Shown here piece by piece: positions 44,906-55,675 of a stretch of 64,000 nucleotides of DNA (position 1 is the stretch's first letter; each line of letters starts with the position of its first letter). This stretch comes from Riptortus pedestris (taxonomy: Eukaryota > Arthropoda > Insecta > Hemiptera > Alydidae): contig CM032228.1 of the NCBI GenBank assembly GCA_019009955.1, positions 257,267,501-257,331,500 of the forward strand, read 5' to 3'. A program made the translations under genes and the position numbers. The notes beneath the pieces were generated by a model that worked only from the letters and a program-made list of their open reading frames with translations, had not been told where the DNA came from and ran no database searches.

Positions 44906-45312
44906 TTGAATTTGCCATATTAAGACATTATTAAATAATAATGGAACCCCAATTGATAGACAAATATTAAAAATGGAATTCTAGTCAAAGAGAGTCCATT
45001 GAAAAAGCTTTGAAGGATAATGGAGCGGAGACAGTTATCCAAAGCAGGTGCTGGCCATTCTTGTGTTATTTCATGGTTAGTTAATGTTCTTATGGCTCAT
45101 TTTTTCTGTCTCAGTATTCAATGCCACGATCTGGGCTTCTGGAACGAAACGACAGCTCGCTGTGACCTTGAGTTGCGGCCTAAGTTTGTAGAGATAATCG
45201 ATTCTAAGCGTCTTGTGTCTTAGGCAGTTGCAAGCGATTTCGCACATGGGCATTGCAGCCAGGCCATAGCAATAATTTGGCGACTGCGCGATTTAGGCTG
45301 GAAATATTAAAA
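44906..45312. other. Non-coding, nothing recognised
   Basis: No clear gene. A 67-codon ORF at 45020-45223 has no known domain. Confidence 0.35.
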
Positions 45313-45570
45313 CTACCGTCACGCAGGGGCTGCTTAAAATAAGCAGATTTCCCACTTGAACTTTTACAAGAGATTAATGTACGTACTCTTGCACTTTACA
45401 TCACCGCGAAAATTAAGTGAGCAAATACAAATAACAGTGAGAACTTTTTCGGTCAATTTACATTTTAATAACCTCCATAACGGAATGCTTTAACAAACAA
45501 TTTCATTCTACTACACGCAGACAGTCAAATGCATTAATACGCCATAATATAATACATTAAAAAAAAGACG
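45313..45570 (+). mobile_element. Family A 5' fragment
   Basis: ACCGTCACGCAGGGGCTGC, AAGCAGATTTCCCAC, then ACCGCGAAAATTAAGTGAGCAAATACAAA as in other 5' blocks. It lacks the core and 3' half. Confidence 0.7.
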
Positions 45571-45934
45571 GACTTTCATTAACTTCAAATGGGTCAAGAC
45601 ACATATAGGAATTATGGGCAATGAAATAGTCAATATCCACGCCATAAGTGCCTTTAAAAATAGCGAAGAGGTAATTTACAATAAAATTACTCCAACTGTT
45701 TTAAAATATTTACTAAAAAAAAAAAAAAAAAATATTAATTTGTGGCGACAGCAGTGGAATCAAACAGATAAAGGATTACATCTAAAATTATATATCCCTG
45801 TTTTAAAAACCAATATCTCACTGTATCCCAGCATACATTTTATCTAACACAAATAGTAACTGGACACGGAAATACAAACTCTTACTTTTACAGATTCCAG
45901 CTTACTGATTCAAATACTTCGACAAGTCACAATA
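45571..45934. other. Non-coding, nothing recognised
   Basis: AT-rich with an A17 run. The 77-codon ORF here is not recognisable. Confidence 0.35.
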
Positions 45935-46240
45935 TCACTGTTGTCATCAGTCGAGTCGAAAAATTGTGTAGAACTGATCTTATTAAAAATTAAATTTACT
46001 ATAAATATTGTTATATACATTTATTCTCTATCTTGAATATTAAACGGGATATTTCTTTTTTTTTTAGTTTTCTGACTTAAGTGAACCCTCACTCCTACTT
46101 AAGTCAGAATAGCAATTCTATGTTGTACCACGAACCACATTATTCTAAACTTAAATACTAATTACTATTTTCATGAGACGTTTATTATTCGAGATACGTG
46201 CAAAATATGAATTCGTTTTATTAGGTGGAGCCTGTAACTT
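45935..46240 (-). mobile_element. Family A core fragment, left of piggyBac relic
   Basis: GAATTTA-like AAATTAAATTTACTATAAATATTG, CTCTATCTTGAATATTAAACGGG, CCTCACTCCTACTTAAGTC, TATGTTGTACCACGAACCAC. Very similar to 47545-47790 on the other side of the piggyBac relic. Confidence 0.7.
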
Positions 46241-46289
46241 GAAGGACATCACCTAGAATTTTTACCAAGATTTTAAGATGATCGAAAAT

Positions 46290-47200
46290 CAGAGAAATGC
46301 TATACCATGCTCACTCCGGCTTTTGAGGAAAGTGATTTACTGATTATAGTGAAGAAGAAATCTCTATATGAAGACCACGATTCTGAAAATGAGGTTGAGG
46401 GTAGTGAAGATGAAGAGGTGGAAACAAGGTTGAAGATTTTTATGTTGGGAAGGATAAAGTTACACAAAGTGGGAGTAAATCACTTCTAAAAATCTTTACT
46501 CTAAGAAGAAATAAAGGGGAGATTCCTCACAGATTTTTTGCTAATCGTATACCTATAGGTTCGGTGTATATTGTGTTTCAAAAAGATTACATGATACATC
46601 TACGTGTCATATGCGACCAAAAAAAAAGAAGGGCGGTCATTTTGATGGTCTACGATGGCTGATACTGGAGACGTAGACACGGAAAGTGGGATGCCCAGAC
46701 AATCATTCTGGATTATACGATAGGACCAAAGGTGGAGTTGACACACTGGAAAAAGCTTGTGCAAACGCATTTTTGTGTAGCCAGAACAACATGAATGTGG
46801 CCACTTATCAGATTTTCTTTGCCCTCATAAAAATATTGCTGGCGTAAATTTTCAAATTTATTTGCAATGCTAAAGAAAATGAAAAAACCTATGTTACGGA
46901 GACATTTTTGAAAACTTTGTTCTTGGAAATTTATGAAGGAACATTATGTATTCCCAGATGTAAAAATCCTCTCTTCCCTAGATCTGAAAGCCTTTCTACA
47001 TTTAGCAATTATCCATACCCCTCAACTTCAAAGTCAAACGGGTGTCTACTGAAAAAAAAAAGAGTGGGACATGTACTCTTTGGGGGAGGTCAAAAAACAG
47101 CTCGGCAACAATGACGTGTTGTATGTGTCGGAACTTTGTGTGGTAAATCCACGATTCGACAAAAAAAAATTGTTTTGTATAATGTAATGAGGATCATTTG
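46290..47200 (+). pseudogene. piggyBac-type transposase relic
   Basis: piggyBac transposases cut and paste DNA at TTAA sites. Seen here in broken frames: an acidic N-terminus (EEVETR, 46307-46489); a segment around NRIPIGSVYIVFQKDY (about 46540-46600); MADTGDVDTESGMP (about 46655); GGVDTLEKACANAF starting at 46731, the best family signature; a tail to RCKNPLFPRSE (about 46960); and a Cys-rich C-terminus (TCCMCRNFV, about 47110-47140) typical of the family zinc finger. The middle of the catalytic domain with the first acidic residues is missing, and several stops and frameshifts occur. No terminal repeats or TTAA duplication identified. Confidence 0.8.
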
Positions 47201-47315
47201 TAATATAATTATATAATACATTCAATTAGTGTATACATAAATAATTATCTCACTTTTATTTATATTTTTTTCTTTAACTTTACAAATAAAAGAAATTGAA
47301 ATTAATTTTTAATGA

Positions 47316-47319
<4 letters not shown>

Positions 47320-47357
<38 letters not shown>

Positions 47358-47392
47358 CTATATATATATACTATATAATAAACACATCTATT
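47320..47392. repeat. (TA)n microsatellite
   Basis: TA repeats with a short TTTC interruption. Confidence 0.93.
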
Positions 47393-47544
47393 TTCGTTAT
47401 AAAAGTTAAAAATAACGTGTTCCATATATTTAATTTAAAAAATGGCCAATAATTGACGAAAAACGATGTGTTGTACATTCTACAACGCGCGACCACTTGT
47501 GTGTCAAACACGGGCGCGAAGGTGGAAGGTTTAAAATTAAATCT

Positions 47545-47790
47545 ATATGAACATATGTTGATATACTATTATATTTCTCTATCTTGAATATTAAACGGGA
47601 TATTCTTTTTTTTTTAAGTTCTTTGACTTAGAGTGAACCCTCACTCTACTTAAGTCGAATAGGCAATTCTATGTCTGTACCACGATCCACATTAGTTCTT
47701 AAACATTCTACAATCTAAGTAAAAATACTGTTTTCATGAGACGTTTATTATTCGAGATGCGTGCAATTCGTTTTTGTTATGATGTCACTA
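47545..47790 (-). mobile_element. Family A core fragment, right of piggyBac relic
   Basis: Near-copy of 45935-46240: CTCTATCTTGAATATTAAACGGG, CCTCACTCTACTTAAGTC, TTATTATTCGAGATGCGTGC. It differs mainly by single-base indels. Confidence 0.7.
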
Positions 47791-48059
47791 TATAAGATTT
47801 TACTTCTCTTTTCCTTATTTTTACTATTAAGAGGTTCTTCTCTTTTCATTAGGTGCTGGTGAGTGAGCCTTGTGTGGCCAATTCTAAGGCGGCATATTAC
47901 TACTTCATCCCTCCTTTTAGTGTTTTGTTAGAAGTGTACCAGGGATTCACACTGCTTTTTACTGTGCAAAACTTATTATCACGCAAACTCATTGCACATT
48001 GCCATGCCCATTGCCTCCAGTGCGCCAGTTTTTTCGCATGATTGATGGCGTCAGCGATC

Positions 48060-48850
48060 GGAACTTCTGTCATTTAGTGTAGCCCCTCTGTAATAGCTTT
48101 AGAGGCTAAGCGCATCAGCATTCATATTTCCTTCTATGCCAGAATGTAATGGTACCCAAATAAATTCGACCATTAATTATTTTTCTTGTGCAATTCCTCC
48201 AAAATCTGTTGGATTTCTTTACTGAATGGGATCTTTAATTGTACATTTTTTTCAATTGATTTTAAAGCTGCTGTAAGAGTCAGAACAAATCAAAGCATTC
48301 TTTTGCTCCATTAACAATGGGTTAAGAGCTGCTTTTATTGCCAGTAAGTTACTGCAGTAAAACACACTACTTACTGAGGGAAGGGAGTACATCAGAGAGA
48401 GATCCTTGGTATATACAGCTGAACCAACTCCTCCGTCAGTTTTTGATCCATCAGTGTACAAATGGAAATCTGGGGACGATTCGCACGACTCTATTATATT
48501 TTTCTGGAATATCCATTTGTAAAAAGATAAATTGGTGGGTTATGCTTTTCCTTATATTTTTTCAGTTCCCAATTTATATTTGGTGGGAAAATAACAGCCA
48601 TGTTTCTAATTGATAGGTTTTTGTTAGGAACATTTTCTATATTGTACCCTCCCATACTTCCTGGATAGTGTCTGAATAGGATGATTGTAATCAGTATTAT
48701 TAAGTAATATAATTTCTGGCTGGGTGGCTAATTTGTGTGAAAACACTTTAAAATAAAATTGCTATGCCTGTAAACCAGATTCTCGTCTGAAATTTAAAGG
48801 TGCTTCACCAATATCAGCACACAAGCTTATTACTGGACTGGACCTGAAAA
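48060..48850 (-). pseudogene. LINE relic: RNase H domain and upstream linker
   Basis: On the minus strand: linker LCADIGEAPLNFRRESGLQA (about 48780-48830), then FKVFSHKLATQPEI, then RNase H with YTDGSKTDGGVGSAVY (48410-48461), AIKAALNPLL, LICSDSYSSFK, and VEFIWVPLHSGIEG with NADAL (about 48115-48170). The Glu expected before LLAIKAAL is Asn or Ser here. Stops and a frameshift interrupt it. RNase H would remove the RNA template in I/Jockey-group LINEs. It may be the same family as the relic at 40.5-41.5 kb on the opposite strand. Confidence 0.85.
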
Positions 48851-49535
48851 TTGCCCCCCCCCTCCTTATTCCCATTTCAGTCATTACCAATATGATGTTA
48901 AGTGTTGATTGAAACGGTTAAATATGGAATATGGTAGGTATAATAAAAATTAACATTTAAGAGGTAAAAACATAAAATCTTAAATGATGACGTCATCACA
49001 CAGTAGAAGTTAAATGAAACCAATATATAGTACTTAAGCTTTGAATAAAGTGAATCATTTCATAACAGTATGAGTGGGGCTTTATTCAAGGCTCAAAACC
49101 AATAAAAATCCAAATATCTCGCTTAATATTCAAGATAGACAAAATATATATCTAACTACATTTATATGTAATTAATTCTTCAATAAGGTTGATTTTACAA
49201 CATTTTCCGATACATCCTGAAATAAAGGAGATATTTCAAATATTCGGAACTAACCACCTCTAAACCCTCCCCTCCTACAGCTCCGATTTCAACCGTTAAG
49301 GGACATAATCTTTAGTATTCCATGAAACATTTATATACCCATTTTGATAACGATAAGAATAAAATTGCGTTAACAGGCAAGTGTGTGTGTGTGTGTGTGT
49401 GTGTGTTTGTGTAATTTTGAATGGACCTCGTTTTCGTCATCTACTGGGTAGGATCGATGGACATTTGGGGAAATTATTCGAAAATCGCTTCATACGTACT
49501 CAATAGCAGATTTCTCACAAGGGAAATTATTATGT
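48851..49535 (+). mobile_element. Family A element with (GT)n microsatellite, 5' block absent
   Basis: C10 run near 48857, TCCAAATATCTCGCTTAATATTC, core, then (GT)n at 49381-49412 where most copies have TA. The 3' block follows (TGGACCTCGTTTTCGTC, CTACTGGGTAGGATCGATGG) and the decayed end CTCACAAGGGAAAT. Confidence 0.75.
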
Positions 49536-49888
49536 ATAAATAGCATGGACCTAGTACATAGCTAATGCACTGCTTTGAGGCGATGAATGAGGAACCTCTT
49601 TATAGGAAATCCGAAAACGTTACTCAGGTCAGTTGAACAGTCATGCTGGAAGTGCAACGCCGAATCACTCACTAGACTACACTAGCACCAAGAAATTAGC
49701 ATGCTCCGGTTTGTAAACTGAGATGGTCCTGTCACAGGAATCGAACCTCTCTGTCAAATTTCTACCCTGAATAAAGTCGACTCCGGGTTAAGCTCACACC
49801 TTAAACAATGCGGTTGTCAATTCCACCTAAAACTAAAATACATTAATTAACATTGGTTTTTGTGTGATTTTTAGAAGATTTCCCTTAA
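49536..49888. other. Non-coding; possible tRNA-like B box
   Basis: GGTTCGATTCCTGTG on the minus strand near 49735-49750 looks like a B box, but no full tRNA or SINE structure is visible. Confidence 0.3.
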
Positions 49889-50100
49889 TATAATAATTTA
49901 TTTATTGTATACCTTCGCTTGGGAAATTTGCTTAGTTTACACAGTCCCTGCATGACGGACTTTTTTGTTTTTCAACCTTCATTAAACCCCCACTCCTACT
50001 CATGTCATATCGACAATAAGCTGTTGTATCATGAGTCATTTTATTTGAAGCCTAAATACCAGATATTGTTCTCATTGAACCTTTACGATTTTTTCCCATT
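49889..50100 (-). mobile_element. Family A 5' block and core fragment
   Basis: GGGAAATTTGC, TTAGTTTACACAGTCCCTG, CATGACGGACTT, followed by a second minus-strand core part (AACCCCCACTCCTACTCATG, AAATACCAGATATTG). Confidence 0.65.
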
Positions 50101-50304
50101 AAGCTTGAATCCTTCCACTGTATAATCTTGACATCTGCCATAGCCAACTTGCGTCCTTCCCGATGGGCCCCGGGTAGTACCGTCAGAGCTCGGTGCTCGA
50201 TCTAGCCTCGAGTAGTGGTGACAGTGACAGTAGACTTGCGGGGGTGGTTACGTTATAGATTGCACAAGCATCTGACCGCTAAGGGGTTACTTCACCCTCG
50301 GACC

Positions 50305-50312
50305 CTATATAG
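50305..50312 (+). promoter_or_regulatory. TATA-box candidate
   Basis: CTATATAG in a locally GC-rich context, 34 bases before an ATG at 50346. This is the expected geometry of a TATA promoter with a very short 5' leader. Not confirmed by any initiator match I would trust. Confidence 0.35.
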
Positions 50313-50345
50313 CCTGCGACAACACTACCACCTCACACCGTCGCC

Positions 50346-50378
50346 ATGACACTCACCTGCCATCATCTAGCTGTTGCT
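50346..50378 (+). CDS. Possible orphan first coding exon
   Basis: ATG at 50346 opens 11 codons (MTLTCHHLAVA) followed by GTGAGT at 50379, a good splice-donor match. A short 5' leader, TATA box and tiny first exon are typical of arthropod cuticle-type and other secreted-protein genes. No convincing second exon is found downstream; an acceptor-like CACAG at 50418 leads only to 15 codons and a stop. It may be a gene fragment carried by duplication, or chance. Confidence 0.25.
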
Positions 50379-50620
50379 GTGAGTACCAACATATATATTC
50401 ACTATTATACTATCACAGGCTCCCCAATCCCGAAGTGTTATCACCAGAGCAGTGATATCAGTATAGACATCATAAACTATGCTCATGTCACATCTATAAG
50501 TACTTCTGTACTGCAAAAAGTCCTCAAGGCCTGCAGTATTCCCACCTATCAGTATGACACTACTATCTCACTACATATTCTCTAGTTCTGTGTAAAAACC
50601 ATTGAAAACGAGAAAGTACG
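50379..50620. other. Non-coding downstream of the exon candidate
   Basis: No second exon recognised. A 79-codon ORF beginning at the same ATG reads through without any known domain. Confidence 0.35.
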
Positions 50621-51164
50621 TATAACTGTATTAGTACTTCAGTTACTAAAAAATGTATAGAACAACAACTATAGAAGCGTAATAACGGAGATATTTTGAA
50701 TTTTGGAATCCCCCCTCTTAACTCCCATTTATTCAGGTCCGATTTCTGCCAATAACAATTATGGTCTATAGTGTTGAGTGAAACGGCTTAATATAGAGTA
50801 GGGTATATATCAAATAAACATTTTTGAGTAAAGGTCACTTGAAAACAACATTTGGTATTTAAGCTGCGAATCCAGAGGTTACTGTTAATATGGCATGAGT
50901 AGGAGTGGGCCTTTACTGAAGGCTGAAAACTTAAATTTCAAATATCTTGGTTAATATTAATCTCGGACAAAATACGTATATAACAACATCTATGTACACA
51001 ATGAAATAAAAAATAAGATTAGATATATACACTTTTTCGACCCAACATATCGGAGTCATTTCGAAATTCTCCTTGTTTAAACACCCCCTTCCCCGTCCGA
51101 TTTTAGCCATTACGCACTTAATCTTTAGTTTGGCATGAAACTCTTAAATATCGTGTTTGGCGCT

Positions 51165-51216
<52 letters not shown>

Positions 51217-51270
51217 ATTTTGAAACGACCTCATTTCGACATCTCCTGTTAGACCTATGGACGATATAAC
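50621..51270 (+). mobile_element. Family A element, 5' block missing
   Basis: Core phrases (GGCATGAGTAGGAGTGGG, CAAATATCTTGG, TCGACCCAACATATCGG), (TA)n at 51171-51213, and a short 3' block (CGACCTCATTTCGACATCTCC). From 50952 it lies inside the large tandem duplication (copy 1). Confidence 0.65.
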
Positions 51271-51787
51271 GATTTAGAAAATTCAAAATATCTCTGTTAC
51301 TATAAGTCGGATCAAAACATTGTACGTAACCATTCTTATTGAAAATTAAATTACCTATAAATTTTGTTATACAAATGTTTTCTCTACCATGAATATTAAC
51401 GGAGATATTTGCATTTTTTAGTTTTCATTATTCAGTAAGCCACCACCCCTACTCATGCCATGTCACCAATCAGCTGTTGTATAACGAACAAATTCATTCT
51501 AATCTTATATATCACATATTTTATTCAAATACGTTTTGTGATGACGTCATCAATTGAATTTTTCTATTTGCTATACCAGCACGTGGGAAGCCTGCTTAGA
51601 CTTTTTCCAATACTCATGAAACATGTGTTGGTATGCCTCGTCATTACTGTACAACAAGCAACTACTGAATCACATTAAGAAAACTTCATTCGTAATACAA
51701 AACATGTGACTTTAACTAATAGAGGAAGCAGTATCTTAGAAGATATTTCTGTAAGTGGCAAGACAACTTATCGTTTCTATCCCGTAG

Positions 51788-52690
51788 ATCAGAGATTCCC
51801 CAACAATTTTGGGCAAAAGAACTTTTACAAAATGAACTGACACCACAGATTCCCGCAGCCAAATTACTTTTAAATTCTTATATCTAGTTTTTTTTTCTCC
51901 TATTGATACAAAAGACTTAAGACTCAATTTAAAAACTTTGCGCCTGGTTGAGGGAGTAAACCTGGCATCATGTTCTCATAAAAAATTAACAAAATAATTA
52001 GAATTCAAATTTAGTAAATTAATTAACTAAAAATACTTAAGTTGGTAATCATTTTTAGAGAACAAAAACAACATTAAAATCGCTAAGTTAATAATAAGGC
52101 ATTCAGTGTTCTGGATGAACCTCCATGAAAAATAGTTCGATAAAAAAAAAATATACACAACTTTATTGATGGGATATTTAGTTTATTTATTGGAAAAGAA
52201 GTGATCTCAGAATATATTAAAAAAAAGAAGAAAAAGCGTCAAGTCAACAAATTTTCCGGAAAAAACTGACTGGTTTATCGGGTACTCAAGAGCTCCAATA
52301 ATTATGAAAACATTAATATTTAAGAACTGTATTTATCCCTGAAAAATTATGAGATTCATAAATTAATGCACAGTGATCAAGGCTGTAATTTGTAGTTGAA
52401 AGTCCTTTTTATAGTCAATAAACGTTTACATCTAATGCAGCTATATATTCTATTTAATGGCCACTTTCAATCTTCAATTGGTAATTATGAATAAATAAAT
52501 AAAATCAAGAAGCAGCAATTATTTTATTTTCCATTTTAGATGGAGTATTCTGATTAGGGTAATTGAGACCACCTATATCCAGTAACCACTTCAGGGGGAA
52601 CGAAATGTATGGGGAAATAGGAGATGTGAAAAAAAAAAAAACAAGAAATTCTTGCAATGGTCTTAGTGGTATTTATGTATTAGTGATTGA
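51788..52690. mobile_element. Possible hAT-like non-autonomous element (in the duplicated block)
   Basis: CAGAGATTCCCCAAC followed by TTTTGGGCA resembles the CAGTGGTTCCCAACCTTTTTGGGC start of many invertebrate hAT-type repeats. A matching inverted right end was not found. The same sequence is at 58222-59640 in copy 2, where a family A insertion interrupts it. Non-coding. Confidence 0.35.
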
Positions 52691-53196
52691 TTAACCCTCG
52701 GCTGGGATGATGTATTCGACAGAGAGTCAATGTGATCATTGAAAGGATATCAACAATTTTTGGCTGAGGTGTTTATTACCTTTTCACGAGTATCAACGAC
52801 CTCCCCAGTGAGGACAGTCGCAACGAAAGTAAGAGGGAAACAAGCACTTTAGAATTGGATAGCCCCTGAAGAGGTGGTTTGTAGACCATGGAACTATTTA
52901 GGCATGAATAAAGGGAAAAGTGTTGAAGGGCGAAAGAAAAATAGTAGTTTGTAATGAATAACACTTGCCATGGTGGCACCTGGCTTGAAAACTATGAAGA
53001 ACCTTGGGTTGGAAAATAAGTTTCGTCAAAATGTTTTGCGTGTGTATTTATTTTTGCATATCATAAAATTATTATATGGCTCCTTAATAATTAAGAACTT
53101 GGTAGAAAATAAGTATCGTCAAATAAATTGTTTGTATATTTAATTTTGCAATCCAAAAAAAAAAAAAAGGCACCTTAATAATCAATGCTTATTATT
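52691..53196. other. Copy-1-specific non-coding segment
   Basis: About 500 bp lacking a counterpart in copy 2. A 67-codon minus-strand ORF (52776-52979) has no recognised domain. Confidence 0.4.
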
Positions 53197-53333
53197 AGCA
53201 GATTTCCCTTAAGGGAAATCAGCTATTGAGGTCGTACGTAAAAAGTCATGGCGCGATTTCCTTAAAAATGTCTTCAAATAGTCCCAATCGATCCTACCCA
53301 GGGAGATGAACGAAAATGTAGGTCCGTTCAAAA

Positions 53334-53391
<58 letters not shown>

Positions 53392-53958
53392 GCTACCGCT
53401 CTAGCGGTCCACAAATGTTTGTTTGATCGTAACTCAAACCTTGATGTTTAAGCCGTTATTTGGGGGGGGGGGGGGGGTATATAGACATGATCAAGGTTCC
53501 GTTAATGGCTGAAATCGGACAAGAGGGAGGGGGGAATTTTCGAAAATTCAAAATATCTCCGTTATTATGCATTGGATCGAAACATCTTAAAGAACCAATC
53601 TGTTTGCACATTAAATTTACTATAAATATTGTTCTATACATTTATTCTCTATCTTGAATATTAACCGAGATATATGCATTTGTATTGTGTGTGTGGTCGG
53701 CTATGTTCGGGACTTTCCGATCCGTGATCTGCGTGCTGTAGTATTGTTCGGCAAGTTTCCGAAAATGTTCGGACTTTCCTCCGTGAATAGATTTTTAGGT
53801 CGTCAGTTTCCTATGGGCTGTTCGTCCCTCGTGGAATAGGTATTTAGAGTAGGTCCATACTACTACTGCTGTAATTAGGCAGATTTCTCTATTGTAAAAC
53901 TTTACGTAGGAAATCTGCTTAGTTTGATAACTGCATGCCCCTGCATGACGCTTTTTTT
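53197..53958 (-). mobile_element. Family A element, complete
   Basis: TTAGCAGATTTCCC then CCCTTAAGGG palindrome, GGTCGTACGT, the 3' block, (TA)n 53338-53389, TACCGCTCTAGCGGTCC, core with G15 at 53461-53476, and the 5' end GGAAATCTGC...CCCCTGCATGACG. In the duplication its partner is at 59874-60797. Confidence 0.85.
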
Positions 53959-54245
53959 TGCAAATAAACTAGGGGGACAATAAGTGTCCGGACGAAAAAA
54001 GGGGGAGGCCCTTACTTTTGAAAATTCAAAATATCCCGCGCTATTGAGTCCGTGACCTGAGACATACTAAAGAAACCAATCTCGTTAATACTACTGAGCT
54101 GAACTTTTTTTTTTGCAAATAAACGTAACAATATTGTGTCCGGACGATAAAAGGGGGAGACTTTGAAAATTCAAAATATCCCCGCTATTGAGTCGTACCG
54201 AGACTTACTATAGAACCAATCTCGTTAATCTACTGATGCGGTACA
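53952..54245. repeat. ~150-bp tandem duplication
   Basis: TTTTTGCAAATAAAC, GTGTCCGGACGA, AAAAGGGGGAG, AAAATTCAAAATATCC and ACCAATCTCGTTAAT occur twice in a row (units about 53952-54104 and 54105-54245). Copy 2 of the large duplication has only one unit (60800-60930). The first unit differs mostly by inserted bases. Confidence 0.85.
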
Positions 54246-54453
54246 TAGTTTTTATATAAATTTTACCGTAGTTCAAATATTAAGAGAGTTATTAGTTCTT
54301 TCCGGTTTTCTGCCTTCAGTAAGTTCTACTCATCGGGTCAATAGTGAGTCATCAGCTGGTGGGAAATCTGCTCAATATACGCAGATCCTGCGTGACAGAT
54401 TTTATTTAAGCTATATTTATATCTTCTTGATTATTCCCGACAGTTGCATAGAA

Positions 54454-55200
54454 GAATTCCGTCACGCAGGGGCTGCGTTAACTAAGCAGATTTCCTACGT
54501 CCGTCACGTTTTTTCATTTACCTCAATATGTAAAAGTTCAATGAGAACAATATTTGGGGCTCGGGTTGGCCGTGCGAGCTAGGGCGTTGGTCCTAATCTC
54601 CCATGGCAGACCTAGAGTGGCGGGTTCGATTCCCGCCCTGGGCAGTGGAAATTTATTTAATGACGGCCTCATTAAATCACCTCTTTAGTCCCACCCAGGC
54701 TTGAAAAGGATGGTAACCTGTAGATAACCCCTATCGATTAGTCTAGTAGCATAAAGTGGACGTCAAATAAAATAAAAATAAAAACAATATTTGGTGTTTA
54801 AGCTTCAAATAAAGTGTTTCATATCATAATAGAATATTGTTAATAAGAGACGAGTAGGAGTGGGGCTTTACTGAAGACCGAACACTAAAGAATGTAAATA
54901 TCTCAGTTAATAATCAAGATAATGAAAAAAATTACATAACAACATTTAATGAATATTAAATTTTCAATAAGAATGGTCTTATGCAATTTTTTGAACCGAC
55001 GCATAATAACGGAGATATTAAGAATTTTTGAAAGTCTCTCCCTCTAACCCCCCCCCCTCCCCTAGCCCGATTTTAGCCGTTAACGAACTTGATCTTTCTT
55101 TTTGTATAGAACGATTATATATCTAGTTTGGTATAACAAATAAGGACAAAAAACTCGCGACCGCTTAGAGCGGTAGCAGACAAATTTATAATAATATATA

Positions 55201-55241
<41 letters not shown>

Positions 55242-55376
55242 GTTTTTGAACATACCTCATTTTTCGTCATCTCCCTGGGTAGGATCGAGTGGCAGATTTG
55301 AAGAAAATTTTTTCGAAAATTGCCGTCATGAGGTACGACCTCAATAGCTGATTTTCCCTACGGGAAATCTGCTAAA
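54454..55376 (+). mobile_element. Family A element, complete, carrying a SINE
   Basis: CGTCACGCAGGGGCTGCG, AAGCAGATTTCC, core, C9 run near 55047, GACCGCTTAGAGCGGTAGC, (TA)n 55185-55241, the 3' block and GATTTTCCCTACGGGAAATCTGC TAAAA. The SINE at 54558-54782 interrupts the core. Confidence 0.85.
54546..54794 (+). mobile_element. Full-length tRNA-derived SINE with 12-bp target duplication
   Basis: Body 54558-54782 (225 bp). The tRNA-like head has A-box-like GCCGTGCGAGCTAGGGCG and B-box GGTTCGATTCCCGCC, the Pol III internal promoter. It is followed by the conserved middle (CCCACCCAGGCTTGAAAAGG, GTAACCTGTAGATAACCCC, AAGTGGACGTCAAATAAA) and an A-rich tail. It is flanked by AACAATATTTGG at 54546-54557 and 54783-54794. 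The equivalent site in copy 2 (61227-61238) has one copy and no SINE. Non-coding, needs LINE proteins for movement. Confidence 0.93.
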
Positions 55377-55675
55377 AGTGCAAAATAAACCTTGGGTCTC
55401 ACATAGCTACGTATACGTCTCTATTATGCATATAAATAGAATGCAAAATGTTCCCTGCATATCGTGACTGCATTAAAGCACGTCTTTTTATGGAATGCAG
55501 TATTGGAATGCAAGATCCCATTGGTGTTGAATGCAATATTTACTTTATATCTGCCCCCAGCAGTGATAGGATACATCCTGTTCCACTATTTACCAGACTA
55601 TGCCATGGCATACAGGACAAGGATAACCACTCCTGGTATATCTTAGCAATTCGTGAATATAGTAAAGGCTTGCTG
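55377..55675. other. Duplicated non-coding block
   Basis: No gene. Pairs with 61795-62079. It contains 60-93-codon ORFs in both copies but in different frames and with indels between copies, so coding is unlikely. Confidence 0.5.

Noticed and set aside
54558..54640. A tRNA gene suggested by A and B boxes
   Set aside because: The cloverleaf is not complete and the sequence continues into a SINE body with target duplications, so it is a tRNA-derived SINE, not a functional tRNA.
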